A stretch of 64,000 nt of DNA from Epiperipatus broadwayi (taxonomy: Eukaryota; Onychophora; Udeonychophora; Euonychophora; Peripatidae). Under the pieces are notes generated by a model. It was given only the letters and a program-made list of their open reading frames with translations, was not told the origin of the DNA and searched no databases. The DNA lies in contig JAQFVV010012396.1 of the NCBI GenBank assembly GCA_028023455.1, positions 5,558,085 to 5,622,084 on the forward strand, in the 5' to 3' direction. Below, in pieces: positions 25,901 to 36,607 of the stretch; position 1 is the stretch's first letter; every line of letters starts with the position of its first letter. Both the position numbers and the translations under genes were made by a program.

Positions 25901-26182
25901 AATACTTTTGCAAGGCAGCTTAAATTGAAAAATCGATTCTTTTGATAGAAAGCAAAAGGGAGGGGAGTTCCTTGCAAATACAAACACCTAATTTTCAATA
26001 TTAATTTTACTCAGTCCAACCTGTAAATATTAAATACATAGAGTTAAAAGTTCGGGATTGGTGTATTAATATAATTTATAGTAACAATTTTAGATATGTA
26101 TAAATCAAGTTAACTGTAGATTATATAAACATATATGTATCATAACTATAAGTAATATTTTAATGTTCAAAATATATTCAGA

Positions 26183-26262
26183 AGTCAAGCGTTGTTAGCC
26201 GAGAGATCATCGCAACCGCCTTGCAAGCAAGTAGTTGGTTGCAGACGGTTACTATGACATAT
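26183..26262 (+). mobile_element. tRNA-derived SINE, copy 3, B box deleted
   Basis: Begins 'agtcaagcgttgttagcc', then the same head as copies 1 and 2. After 'gcagacggtt' it jumps straight to 'actatgacatata', so about 24 bases holding the B-box-like motif are missing. An AT run follows. Confidence 0.8.
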
Positions 26263-27180
26263 AATATATATATATTCTGAAGCATTAATAGACTGAATCA
26301 CTAAAATTGTCTTTATAATAAATAGGAGAATTAAAATTATTTGTCATATAATCAAAAAATAATTAATACTGACAAGAGGTTAAAAGTTTTTAATGTGTTT
26401 TAAAAAACATTCTAAGCAGAATGTATGAATTATTGGAAACATATTTTTGAAAGCAGTAATTATAGGATGTTATAAACTTATAAAAAGGCTAGGAAAGAAA
26501 AATAAATGTGACTTGAATTAGAATAAAACCCCAAATCAGAAAAAGTAGTTAGTGCTTTATTTTAAAGCCGAGCTTCAAAATACTCTGAAGAATCCAGAAA
26601 AAAATATGATTGCCATATCATCTATCATGCAATGAACTTGACTATATATTAAGCCAATTCATCAGTATGAACAGTTCTTCTAAATATATTCTTATTAAAT
26701 CAATGACTAATCAAGTTTGAGCTATAGCTTGATTGATATGTCTATCGGAGGTACCCTTAAATTGCATTTGCTCGAACATCATCCAACAGTGTATCACCCA
26801 GGTGAAGGGAATTACTTGTTCCAATCTTTGCATAGAGTGGAGCCTTTATCTACTGTCTGAAAAATTTTTTATTGCCCTAAAGTCAGAAATTATCTTCTTA
26901 CTGGCCAGAAAGATATTGTAAAACATGAAAATTATTATTCAAGAAAACTGAATAAGAATGATATTATTGACTGTATTTGAACTACGATCAATTAAACTCA
27001 ATATTATGCCTATAAAACCTACAGAAAGCTACCAAAACACAAAATAGAAAGAATTTTTAAGATAATATTCATATATAAAGAGTATTTGAGAATTTTGAGT
27101 TATGTATATGCACATTCAATAAACAATACCGATAAGAATTTTTTTCATTCAGTTGTGTAAAAGATTTTTAAAAATAATTT
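26263..27180. other. AT-rich stretch, nothing assignable
   Basis: The frame 26733-26921 plus has no recognisable motif. No repeat boundary is seen. Confidence 0.45.
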
Positions 27181-27650
27181 TTTATTATTATTATCATCAT
27201 CATCATCATCATCATCACTATCATTATTATTATTACGTTTCAAAGGAACTTTATTGAAAAAGAAATTTACAATAGGTTGCAGAGGTTTTTAGATTAAATT
27301 TTTACAAAGGACAAAAAAATTAAGCATTACATTGTTAAAAATTAATAGTAACAAAAAAATTAAAAAATGAGTATGTACACAAAAAATTGGAACAAATAAA
27401 CTGAAGGAAAAACAGCATTGCAATAGAAAATAACATACTGTAAAAATTATATACAAAGATGAATTTAAAAAAATTCATTACCAGAGCATAAAAATTTAAA
27501 TTATTTTTATTGGCAATATACCATGTCATAGATTTGAATTGAGCAATATTTGAGACTATGTGTCAATGTATGCTTGTGTTTTTTTATCTCTTTGTTAGAT
27601 GTTTATTAATTTATTTTTCAGTGTGTTTCTATGTCTTTTGGTATTTGTGT

Positions 27651-28022
27651 TTATACTAAATTTACATCTAATACACCAGAAGACATATAGAATAAAAGTA
27701 CTGGCCCTAATATTGGAAAATATATCTTTTTACATGCTTGTAATAAATATCTTATTGTTCTATTTTTCTGTATAGTAATATTGCTGATAGTTTTGCATAT
27801 GTTTCCAAATACTTGACAAGTGAATAAGAAATGATGTATTGTTTCTGATTCTTGATGACATCGGGAACATATGTCATCTATGTTATGGTAATGACTCTTA
27901 TATTTTGAAAAATTTAATGTTGGAAGTGCTTCAAAGTTTATTTTTATCAGAAAGTCAAAATATTTTGGTTCCAATAACCAATATTTATATCTTTTACTTA
28001 ATTGCTTAGTGTTAAAAGACAA
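27651..28022 (-). pseudogene. LINE ORF2 C-terminal zinc-binding region
   Basis: The 123-residue frame contains KYWLLEPKYFDFLIKINFEALP and a zinc cluster CSRCHQESETIHHFLFTC (C-x2-C, H, C). It lies downstream of the reverse transcriptase and just before the 3' untranslated region. The sister fragment is at 3,391-3,756. The four metal ligands are intact, although the element as a whole is broken. Confidence 0.75.
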
Positions 28023-28243
28023 TAGTGTTTCTACTGCATTTTATGTTTGGATAGACTAATTTAAATGTTTCCCAGTATTTATATTTAGTACTATTTGCTT
28101 GAATAGAAGGTATTTTACATTTATTAATGGGTTCAATAGAGCTTTCCAGTAACCTTTGAATGGTGATGGTGGTGTATCTGTTGGTATAATGTTAATTATA
28201 TGTGATATCTTTGGGTATATTTTTATACAAGTTGCTATGATGA

Positions 28244-29130
28244 TTATAGTTTTCTGTATATGAAAAATATTAATATTGTGTAACCTAGTCCATTCAAAGA
28301 TAATGGCAATTGTAATTTTTTAATGGAAACAGATGTGGCTTTTCCCCCCCATAATAACTTCCTGCACAGAGTGTAAATATTATTAATCAAACTTTTGGAG
28401 AAAATTATAATAGGGGGAAAATATGTTATTCTAGTTATTACTAACATGTTAAACAGTGATATTTTTTGCATATAGTGATATGTATGCCCTCTCTATTGAA
28501 TTTATTAATTTCTCAATTTTTTCCTTTAATTTGTTTTGAATTTGTATTTTCATTATCAAGGTACTAAGATGGAAAGAGAAACCTAAAAAAGGGGTTGGGT
28601 TTTCCCTTGAAATAATCTGTAATCATATTTGCTGTGTAAATTTTTCAGGCACATGATTTTTTCAATGTTTACATTAAGATTATATGTATTGGAATAATCT
28701 GCTATTATTTTTAAAAGTTTGAGTATCTGTTTCTTGCTCTTTAAGAAGACAGATATGTTATCCATATAAGCAATGCATGGAATATAGAAACCCAACTGTG
28801 ATATGTATATTCCATTTAATTTAGCTTCAATTTTTTTAATTAGTGGATTGATGCATATTCAAATAGTAGAAAACTTAGTGGAGATCCTTGTGGTATGGAG
28901 CAGTTTGGTAATATTGATGTAGCTGTTTTACCATTTATAATAATATATATTTCCCTGTTAAGTACCAAATTATGATTATGTAAATATAGCCTTGGGGATT
29001 GTAGAGTATATTAACAGTTCTATTAATTTATTTATTAATACATTATCAAAAGCTATCTTTATATCTAATTGTACTACTATTGGTGCATATTTTTTGTTAC
29101 TTCTTATTGTGCCTATGACTGTTTATAAAT
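28244..29130 (-). pseudogene. LINE reverse transcriptase core, decayed
   Basis: The blocks appear in the right order: QLDIKIAFDN, then QGSPLSFLLF, then AYMDNISVF, then LLWGGK with the GLGY block. The second catalytic aspartate of the YMDD motif is changed to asparagine. The blocks are split among frames (28,244-28,471; 28,583-28,795; others). It is closely similar in layout to the 10.2-16.1 kb element. Confidence 0.78.
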
Positions 29131-29959
29131 TAATGTTGCCTGGTTAATTGAAGAACTTTGTTGTCAAATTAACATTTGAATATAGTTGGAATGATGTATG
29201 GTTCTATTCTGTCTTTGATGATAGATTCAAATATTTTTATGCCTAGTGAGCTCATTGAAATTGAACGTAGATTTTCAAGTGAGGTTGGGCTTTCTTGCTT
29301 TTTTTAAGAAGAGGTTTATTAAGATGGAATTTAGGTTTGGAATTTTGTATACTCATTTTATAAGCAAATTTGCTATATCCACTAAATATTGTGTGATGTG
29401 TGATTTTAAATGTGAAAAAACCATCCTTGGAATCCCATACACACCAGGTGGCAAGAATCTGGGATTTCTTTATTTTTTGTGTGAATTCTATTTTTTCAAA
29501 TGTTATACTTTCTTCTGCTTCTAGAAAGAAAGAGTCTGAGTCAAAAGACTCACATGACTATAATTTTTTTAAAGTAATTATATATTGTATTTATCATGAA
29601 TTTCCCACTAATTATTTTGTTATTTAGTGTTAATACTGTTGGAACTCTATGTTTAGATGGCTGATTAAGGCACCATCTAAGGCATTTCTTTGTCAATACA
29701 TGCATTTGTTTGAGATATAATGTTCTTTTCTTATGTGCTCTTTTAATTTGTTTTTTGCTAAATTATATTTTTTAAGAGCCATACTTTTGTCTTATATGCA
29801 ATTTTTCAACTAATGCATATAGTCTTGTGGGTGGGTGTGCTCTTTTTGTAACATGCTGTATTGTGTGTGAGATAATGTTTATAAATGTTAACCATGCTTG
29901 TGCAGGATCGATTTTTAGTTTTTAATTTTAAGATGTATATATATTTCAGAATATAAGAA

Positions 29960-30350
29960 TTTTGTTGTTTATGATGGGAAAAGAATTTTCATGTTTTTTC
30001 CAGTGATAAAATACTTTTGCACAATGAATTCAAGGTTTAAATCAATCATTAGTGCTGTGTGGTCTAACCTGGATGTATTAATTAATGAGAGATTGATCAT
30101 GTGATAAAGTGAAGGTGAGTAAAACATTAAAACAATCAATGATGTAAACCTGGCATTGTTGAATAAGATGGCTCCATCAGTAAGAAAACCCTCCCCACTG
30201 ACTAAAGGGAAAGCAATCATATGAAGCCATTTTTTATGAATTTATCATATGTCATATTTAAATCCCCCAGTAGTAAAGATAGACAAAGTGAAGTTGATAA
30301 CCTAGGGTTTATAATTTGTATAATTGTGTTGATCATTTTTGTGTTAGGTG
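29960..30350 (-). pseudogene. LINE endonuclease domain, decayed
   Basis: Minus-strand translation near 30,235-30,270 gives LLLGDLNMTYDKF, and near 30,035-30,065 gives LDHTALMIDLNLEF. These correspond to the GDFN and SDH blocks of apurinic-type LINE endonucleases. The catalytic D, N and H residues appear kept, but the two blocks are in different frames (29969-30220 and an upstream frame). Confidence 0.7.
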
Positions 30351-30419
30351 GAATGTATACATATATTATATTTATTGCATTTGATAGATGTAGAAATATT
30401 ATGATTCTGGAATAGATTA

Positions 30420-32533
30420 TATTTGGTGATGGTTAGTAATAAGGTTGAGTATATGCTCATTCTAGAGGGATCAAGACTGAATATCAGTTTGTAAGTTGGA
30501 CTGCTCTTTGAGGAGTCACTAAGTGGCCATGAAAATGTCTGGGGACATGCTTTTAACTGCAGTAATTTGATGGTAAATGTAGATGGATGCCTTCTGGTAT
30601 TATTGTCAAACATGAAAAGTGCAACAGATTCACTAGAAGGCAAATAGGAGAAAGGTGGCTGTACATGCTTTTGGGGGTGGGTGATCATTGGAATGGCTGA
30701 GTTATATGTTGTATAGTGGTGGATAGTCACCAATATCTATTTAACATGATTTTCTATATAGAGTTGAGTGCTTGGAAGTCATTGAAAAAGTGTTGTTGAG
30801 TCTCTTTGGTTGCATGACATAGTTCACAGAATAGATCAACATTTTGTAAAGGCAATGGTAGCATGGAAAGCCAGATATTGGGAGAGAAAAAAAATTGAGG
30901 AGGACCAGGAATTCAAAAACTTTGGCTTCAGGAAACATTTTTTAAACTGGTAAAGAAGATTATGATTATTAATACTGAGTATAAGGAGGGTCATTTACAG
31001 GGTATGGGTAAAGTAGATTATAGATTTTTTAGTAGGTTGTACAAGAAGCTGATCTAGTTAATTTTGGTTAGTGCAGATAAAATAAGAGTTGTGAGACATG
31101 GAGTTAAAGAGAATTATCAGTAAGAGTAACTTAAAACCGGCTCTGAAGGGATTTGAATTTTTTGGTAATTCCTATTATTAGGTTGATGACTTTCTGAATG
31201 TGGAACACCCAATTGCTGTTCTGGCCTAGATCATTATAAATAAACTGCCAGCAGAGATTTATACCCTCTTCCAGTTCCAGAACAATTTATTGCAAATGGA
31301 ATTGACAGTAGAAATAAATGCTTTTGTGAATTTTATAATTGGGTAATATTATGCAATTTTGGTAATAATAAGGATACTGAATAGGTGAATTTTGGAATAA
31401 ATGAGGAGGAGGGTTAAAGAGTGTATTGGTAATTTTGAGTCACTATCTTGGAGCCTGGTTTGTATTACTTGCCTCATACGAAGTGAGCCTTTGTGAAATG
31501 GGTAGCTTAAAAATGAAGTAGGTTTTCTTTGGATCTTTTGGGTGCACATTTTTTTAGTAAATAGAGACAATGTGGTGGCTTTATTGAAATTGAATTAAAG
31601 CAGATAGGCAAATTTATAATCATTGATCAATGCTTTGTAATATGGATAGTTGTTTTCAAAAGAGTAGAAAGATGATAAAATTAACCATGTAGGCTGTGAA
31701 AGGAATGTATTGTTGTGTGCATGATATTTGGATTTCAGTGGATTTTTATTCTTTATTTGTTGTAAAAATGAATTTGTGTAGAACATAAAAAATAATAGGC
31801 TGGATGGTGACTTTTATGGGATGGATAATGTGAGGATGAAGTATGGGAAAAGATTTGGAGAGTGGGTGGGAAGGTGGTATTAGTGAGCATCTAAATCAGT
31901 ATGTTGATGGGTTTGGAATTGAATGCTATTTGTATAACCAGCTGGAACTACAATGAAATCTTTTTTTTTCTTGAACTGAGTTAAGAATTGTCATAAAAAT
32001 AAATGTTGTCTATGTAGGGTATAAGTTTTTTTGAAAAACTAGGAGGTGATATTAGTGGGAAATGTAATTTAATGACTTTTTGAGCAATTTTATGGCTAGT
32101 TGGTGCATAACAATTGGCTGAAGATTAAACAGGCTGGATATAAAATCAGGTGTGTTAGTGAAAGGCACTATTGTAATGGGGCACAGACTATTGACATCAT
32201 ATATTATTCAAAATAGAAATTTGGTAAAATCTCATATATATAGTGTGGTGAAGTTGCTAATGTGGCTACAGATAAAGACAGTAATTCCATGAGTCACTAG
32301 ATGACTAGAGTTGTGGATGGTGGCAAGTATGGCAGAAAATTGGCTGATCTGAAAAGGATGACAGTTTCTGACATCCAAAAATGTGTGTGGGTAGTTCGAA
32401 TTTATTGTAGTTTTGAAGTTTATTTTTGAAATCTAAGTATATTGGGTGAATTATATTTTATCTGATATATGTATCCCTGTCAGTTTGAAGTGCCATGAGA
32501 ACCTTTGATGTGAATGAGTGCACAATTCCCAGC
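30420..32533 (-). mobile_element. LINE (L1/Tx1-like), 3' part, split by an LTR element
   Basis: It follows the 11,060-13,080 segment of the 10.2-16.1 kb LINE block by block, for example 'aagttggactgctc' against 'aggttggactgctc', and 'gtagatggatgcc' against 'atggatggatgcc'. Decayed RT motifs are AYMVNF near 31,695 and IAFNS near 31,920. It is cut at 32,537 by the LTR retrotransposon and resumes at 40,653. Its own 3' UTR is not seen next to the 27.2-30.4 kb LINE. Confidence 0.7.
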
Positions 32534-32537
32534 ATAT
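32534..32537. repeat. Target-site duplication, left copy (ATAT)
   Basis: ATAT directly precedes the 5' LTR and recurs directly after the 3' LTR (40,649-40,652). Joining the flanks around one copy gives 'cagcatatgtatactctgg', which lines up with 'catcatatgtatgctttt' in the uninterrupted LINE at about 13,095. Confidence 0.8.
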
Positions 32538-33210
32538 TAAAACAGTAAGATTCGTATTCGAATCTTAAGTTTCACCTTTTTCTGTCATCTCTCACTGACC
32601 AGTCTATGCCCCCCCAAATTTAAACTTTTTGGTATCGAATTGTGTGTGTAACAATATTAAAAATGTATAAATATATGTAGAATTCAGCATAAACACGCAC
32701 ACAATTTGATCTCAAATTAAAGGCAATAAATAGGGATAAAATAATATAATTTAGATTTCTTTTAGTTATATAATTTTGTATAATTTTAACCATCTATTTT
32801 GGATTATAAAGTTCGTATTTATTGCTTTGTTTAAATTTTGTTTAATAATAATTCTAAAAAAATCTGATGTAATATTTAATTAAAAGTTAAAATAATGTTT
32901 ATGTTTCCTTTTTGTCTTTGAAATTTAAAAGCATCGGTCAGTGATAGATAATAGGTTAATTAAAGAATAATTCCCCAAAATGTAATTAGTAAATGTAAAA
33001 TGTAAACAATAGAATGGCAGCTTTCTTTAATTAAAACCAACAAAATGCATTGATTATCCTCAGGGCAGATTAAGTAGAACCTAAAAATACCTTAACAAAA
33101 ATGTGAAAGATCAAGATAAGAAAAGAAGCCATCTTAGACTTGCTGGAGACATTCATTTAAACTTTAGCTTTGCTCTCGATCACTGAGAGTCTCCAAAATA
33201 TAAAAATAAT

Positions 33211-33453
33211 TTGTTCCTGCCAAGGTATGACCGAGTAAAGCACCTAGATTATTCTCCATCGGGAGATGGCCTATCGGATGCCGAACTTTCTATTGCCTGT
33301 CATAAATTCACCATGAAGATCTGCTGCCTGAAATAAATGAGAAAGCTGCTGCTGCTGTCAAAGTAAATGAAATATCTAAATACAAGAAAGAATTGCCACT
33401 TGTGAACTTTTTGCTGCTAAACTAATGGAATCAGAAAACTTCTTATAAAACAG
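33211..33453 (+). pseudogene. Exon-like segment in 5' LTR (upstream exon)
   Basis: Plus-strand translation from 33,211 reads LFLPRYDRVKHLDYSPSGDG, then LSDAELSIACHKF. A +1 shift then gives HHEDLLPEINEKAAAAVKV and KYKKELPLV. A further shift gives FAAKLMESENF. It ends in AACAG followed by GTACCTG, a reasonable splice donor. The composition (Ala/Glu/Lys-rich, varied residues) is unlike the surrounding AT-driven frames, and two frameshifts indicate decay. I do not recognise the protein family. The equivalent segment in the 3' LTR is 38,662-38,904. Confidence 0.5.
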
Positions 33454-34045
33454 GTACCTGTCTGTGTTCAAACTCTAGAGTACTCTAATAACATGCTATA
33501 GCTCTTCTTCATATTACTTATCTAAATTATAAAGTGTAAAAACTATCATTTGTATAACTAAAATTGAATAATTAATGTAATGTGTAAATGTCTCTAATAA
33601 TCTAGCTTACCTCACTCTTGGGTGCGTATTTCTATAATCTACATTTTATCTATAGGTATTATTTAATTATTGCATGCTCATAATTGTCTCAATTTTCAAA
33701 GTTTAAATCTATGATCGCTTAAAACAATGAATGCGTGTCAAATTTTCATTAATATTTACTTTCCTAAATAATTTAACTTTCATATAAATCGACACGCATT
33801 CAGTGCATCATTTATTGTAATGCAGGGTCTACTACTTCGCAAATGGCTGGCATATTAGTTGTAATAAAACTCCCAGTTTATATAGGTTAGGTATTTATTA
33901 AATCTTAATGAATAATTCTAGAAAATTACAGTTCTTTGAGAGTCACCAATGTTCTTTAGTAAATGTTGATAATGTAAGGCTGAGTTAGAAATCTATTTAA
34001 ATCTCATCATAATCGTTTATACGTTATACATGTGTTATGTTTTAG
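33454..34045 (+). other. Intron-like stretch in 5' LTR
   Basis: About 590 bp of AT-rich sequence bounded by GTACCTG and ATGTTTTAG, which would suit splice donor and acceptor sites. It contains an inverted pair AATGCGTGTC...GACACGCATT (about 33,732-33,803). The same arrangement occurs in the 3' LTR at 38,905-39,502. Splicing is inferred, not shown. Confidence 0.45.
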
Positions 34046-34267
34046 AGACGTGATGACCCATTCCGCCGTGAAATTTCCGGATTCTTCAGGGATGAAATTA
34101 ACCCCAGTCATCCTACACAAGCGGGCTTAATGGGTGCTCCCGTAGGACTTGATAACGTCATGCAGCCAGCTGGCAAACGGCAACACGAACCACTGGTCCC
34201 TGGTTATGCTTATGTGACACCTTACTTCATCAGGCCGATGGCAAAGACCAGCCTGACATTCTTATAA
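34046..34267 (+). pseudogene. 73-codon terminal-exon-like ORF in 5' LTR
   Basis: It is open from the acceptor-like AG to a TAA. The translation starts RDDPFRREISGFF, continues DEINPSHPTQAGLMGAPVG, then PGYAYVTPYF, and ends MAKTSLTFL. It has no start codon of its own near the 5' end and reads like the last exon of an ordinary, moderately hydrophilic cellular protein rich in Pro and Gly. An AATAAA lies about 140 bp downstream (about 34,404). I do not recognise the family. It is not a retroelement domain I know. The copy in the 3' LTR is open over the same length, but the two differ mostly at amino-acid-changing positions, so selection for protein function between the copies looks absent. Confidence 0.55.
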
Positions 34268-34571
34268 ACTCATTCACGGCATTGCAGTTTCGATATACTG
34301 CCATTCCATGTCACCTTTCTAAAGTGTACCACATGTTCCTTTACTTAATTTTATTATTCTATATATCACTCCATCTCTGCATTATCTTTGTAATTCACTC
34401 TCAAATAAATGTTTGCCCTTAGTCATAAAATAAATATTTTAATTAAATAAATATATGTCCGCGGCTACTCTTAAATCTTACTTTAGACTCTTGCATTGCA
34501 AAGATATAAATTCCCCAAGGCATGCATTAGAAATACTCACTCGAGAATTTTAGGTAGCTAGATTACGCCTT

Positions 34572-34815
34572 CAAATAAATGAATTCCTTTTGTAAACATT
34601 ATAGTATCGGAAATACCGTTACTGAGGTCCTCAAGATAAAATAACGTCGAAACAAATAAATGTATTCCTTTTGTAAACATTACAGTATCGGAAATATCAC
34701 TACTGAAGTCCTCAATATAAAATAATGTCTAAATAAATAAATGTATTCTTTAAAATATAATAGTATTGCAAATCCCGCTAATGAAGCTTTGAATCCATAA
34801 AATATTATTAGTAAA
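34572..34815. repeat. 81-bp tandem repeat in 5' LTR, three units
   Basis: Units start at about 34,572, 34,653 and 34,734 with 'aaataaatg', then a variant of 'attccttttgtaaacatta' and 'tactgaggtcctcaa'-like blocks. The third unit is more diverged. The matching array in the 3' LTR is at about 40,029-40,272. Confidence 0.85.
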
Positions 34816-34933
34816 TGATTTTCTTATTAAAATGTGTGAATAAATAATTTTAAACTATACGTCTGCAGTTACGTTTCATTTATTTGATACCCATTCTATA
34901 TAATATTTCCTCGATTATGTAAATATGAATGTT

Positions 34934-35680
34934 CAGAGCTGCAGGAAATGTTGCAGGAGTTAGCCGATGAAAGTAGAAAAGTAGGACTAAAGATAAATGT
35001 TAAAAAGACTAAAGTAATGTTTAATCGATTTGCTCAAAATATAAAAATAAAGATTGATTATGAAGAATTAGAAGAAGTTAACAGTTACAAATACCTAGGT
35101 CAGATTATTAATACAGCTGGAAATATAATGGAGGAAATTAATCATAGAATTAAACTTGGTTGGAGTGCTTTTGGTAGAAATAACTTGATACTAAAAGGAA
35201 ATATGCCTATGTGTTTGAAAAGAATAGTTTTTAACAAATGTGTTTTACCAGTTTACTTATGGATCTGAGACTTGGACACTTAATAGAAGAGCAATACAGA
35301 GACTTCAGACCACTAAAAGGAGTATGGAGAGATGTATGTTGGGAGTAACAAGAAGAGATCGAAAACACAATGTATGGGTAAGACAATAAACAGGTGTTAC
35401 TGACCTTATTGAAAAAATTAAAAAGATTGAAATGGAGTTGGGCTGGACATATTGCTAGAAGAAATGATAATAGATGGACAATTGAAATTTTAAACTGGAT
35501 TCCAAGAGATTGTAAAAGACCCAGAAAGAGACCACATGTGAGATGGATGGATGAAATAAGAAAATGTGCAGGGGTATTGTGGAAAAGAGAAGCTAAAGAT
35601 CGGAGAAGATGAATTAAACTTGGAGAGACCTTCATCCTGCAGAGGATTGATAATGGTTGAGGATGATGATGATGATGATG
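34934..35680 (+). mobile_element. RTE/BovB-like LINE 3' fragment inserted in the 5' LTR
   Basis: It is absent from the 3' LTR, where 'aaatgtttaattaatatt' is uninterrupted near 40,386. Translation (34,948-35,268, then 35,394-35,612 after a frameshift) gives the end of an RTE/BovB reverse transcriptase: GLKINVKKTKVMF, EVNSYKYLGQIINT, GNMPMCLKRIVFNKCVLPV, then LKWSWAGHIARR and RPRKRPHVRWMDEI. The 3' end is a GAT repeat directly against the LTR sequence, as in RTE elements. It is 5'-truncated and has one frameshift, near 35,260-35,390. This insertion is younger than the LTR element. Confidence 0.88.
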
Positions 35681-35957
35681 AATTAATATTAGTTTGATTA
35701 TTGGCTAACTCGGGAATAAAATCATGAATCTCTTGCATATTCCTGACCACCGTGCCTAAGGAAATATTTACTAATGTCGCATCAGATGTGTTGTTTCGTG
35801 GATTGTATTGTGGAACCAATAAACTGTGTTCGAACTTAGTAACACGGGTGGCTTCGCTACCTCAATGGTGCTGCTGTTCTGTGTGGTGGTCGAATTCTGC
35901 ACTATGTTTACGAGTCACACGTTTTCTGACTGTTACATAGTAAATTTTTTTTTTTAG

Positions 35958-35982
35958 AGTTTGGCACTTTCCAATGTGGAGC
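35958..35982 (+). promoter_or_regulatory. Degraded primer-binding site, first LTR element
   Basis: The sequence TTGGCACTTTCCAATGTGG resembles the primer-binding site of the second LTR element (TGGCGCCCAATGTGGGG), with a 3-base insertion and two changes. It lies about 22 bp inside the 5' LTR end, further than usual. This would prime minus-strand DNA from a tRNA. The tRNA cannot be named with confidence. Confidence 0.45.
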
Positions 35983-36344
35983 TTTCGATACAAAAAAACC
36001 CATATATACCCTGAGCAAAATATAATGCATATAAATTTCTTTTAGCGTTCGTTACTCGAGTTAGCTAATTATTCTATATATATATGATTTTGTTTTGATA
36101 AAAATAATGAAAAAAAAAATAAATCAAGTAAAATAATGTGGGTTGACTGAATGAAAGGACAGCAGGCATAATAACAAATTTAAGGAAAGCAGGGATGTGT
36201 GTGTAATTTAAGAAGGAACGAAAATACTCGGATCTAATGAAATATCTTTTTAAATATATATGTCAAAAAAAAAAGTAATCAGTCGCTAAATGAGAAAGCA
36301 AGTAGCATTGAATTTAATTTATTAAAACACCATTATATATATAG

Positions 36345-36440
36345 CATAGACAGCAGAAGCTTGTTATATATGTTAATAGTAAATATTTTGTTAAAGTACA
36401 AATATATATATCATAGACAGCAGTGGCTTATTATACGCAT
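36345..36440. repeat. Short direct repeat in 5' leader
   Basis: 'atatagcatagacagcag' near 36,340 recurs as 'atatatcatagacagcag' near 36,405, each followed by 'gcttrttata'. It lies in the untranslated leader of the LTR element. Confidence 0.6.
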
Positions 36441-36607
36441 TACCAGTAGTTCGCTATAATATATATGTTAAATATGTTAAACGCAGCAATATAGAGATAG
36501 GGAAATGTAGAGTAGGTGAGGGCAGAGAAAGAGTGTTATAGGGCCAATATACTGGTGGGGAGTAGTCAAATGCTAGTAGTATAAAATAAATAAATCATAT
36601 TAAGAAA

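Larger units (their letters stand above)
27181..30415 (-). mobile_element. LINE (L1/Tx1-like), lacking ORF1, decayed
   Basis: The 3' end is an ATT/CAT tail (27,181-27,235), then 'acgtttcaaaggaacttta'. Reading upstream on the minus strand: zinc region (27,651-28,022); thumb region with LLWGGKATSVSIKKLQLPLS and NGLGY (28,244-28,471); AYMDNISVF (28,750-28,775); PQGSPLSFLL (about 28,870-28,895); QLDIKIAFDNV (29,047-29,080); endonuclease DHTALMIDLNLEF near 30,040 and LLLGDLNMTYDKF near 30,235-30,270. No ORF1 is seen before the next LINE's sequence begins near 30,420. Frameshifts occur between blocks. Confidence 0.78.
32538..35937 (+). repeat. 5' LTR (with RTE insertion)
   Basis: About 2,655 bp after removing the RTE fragment at 34,934-35,680. 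It is very similar to the 3' LTR, with scattered substitutions and small indels; many of the changes I checked are C/T or G/A. A hairpin-capable TAAGATTCG-TATT-CGAATCTTA lies just inside the 5' end. The first two bases are TA rather than the TG of the 3' LTR. Confidence 0.85.

Noticed and set aside
35231-35635. 134-aa minus-strand frame
   Set aside because: It is the antisense shadow of the RTE/BovB-like reverse transcriptase end.
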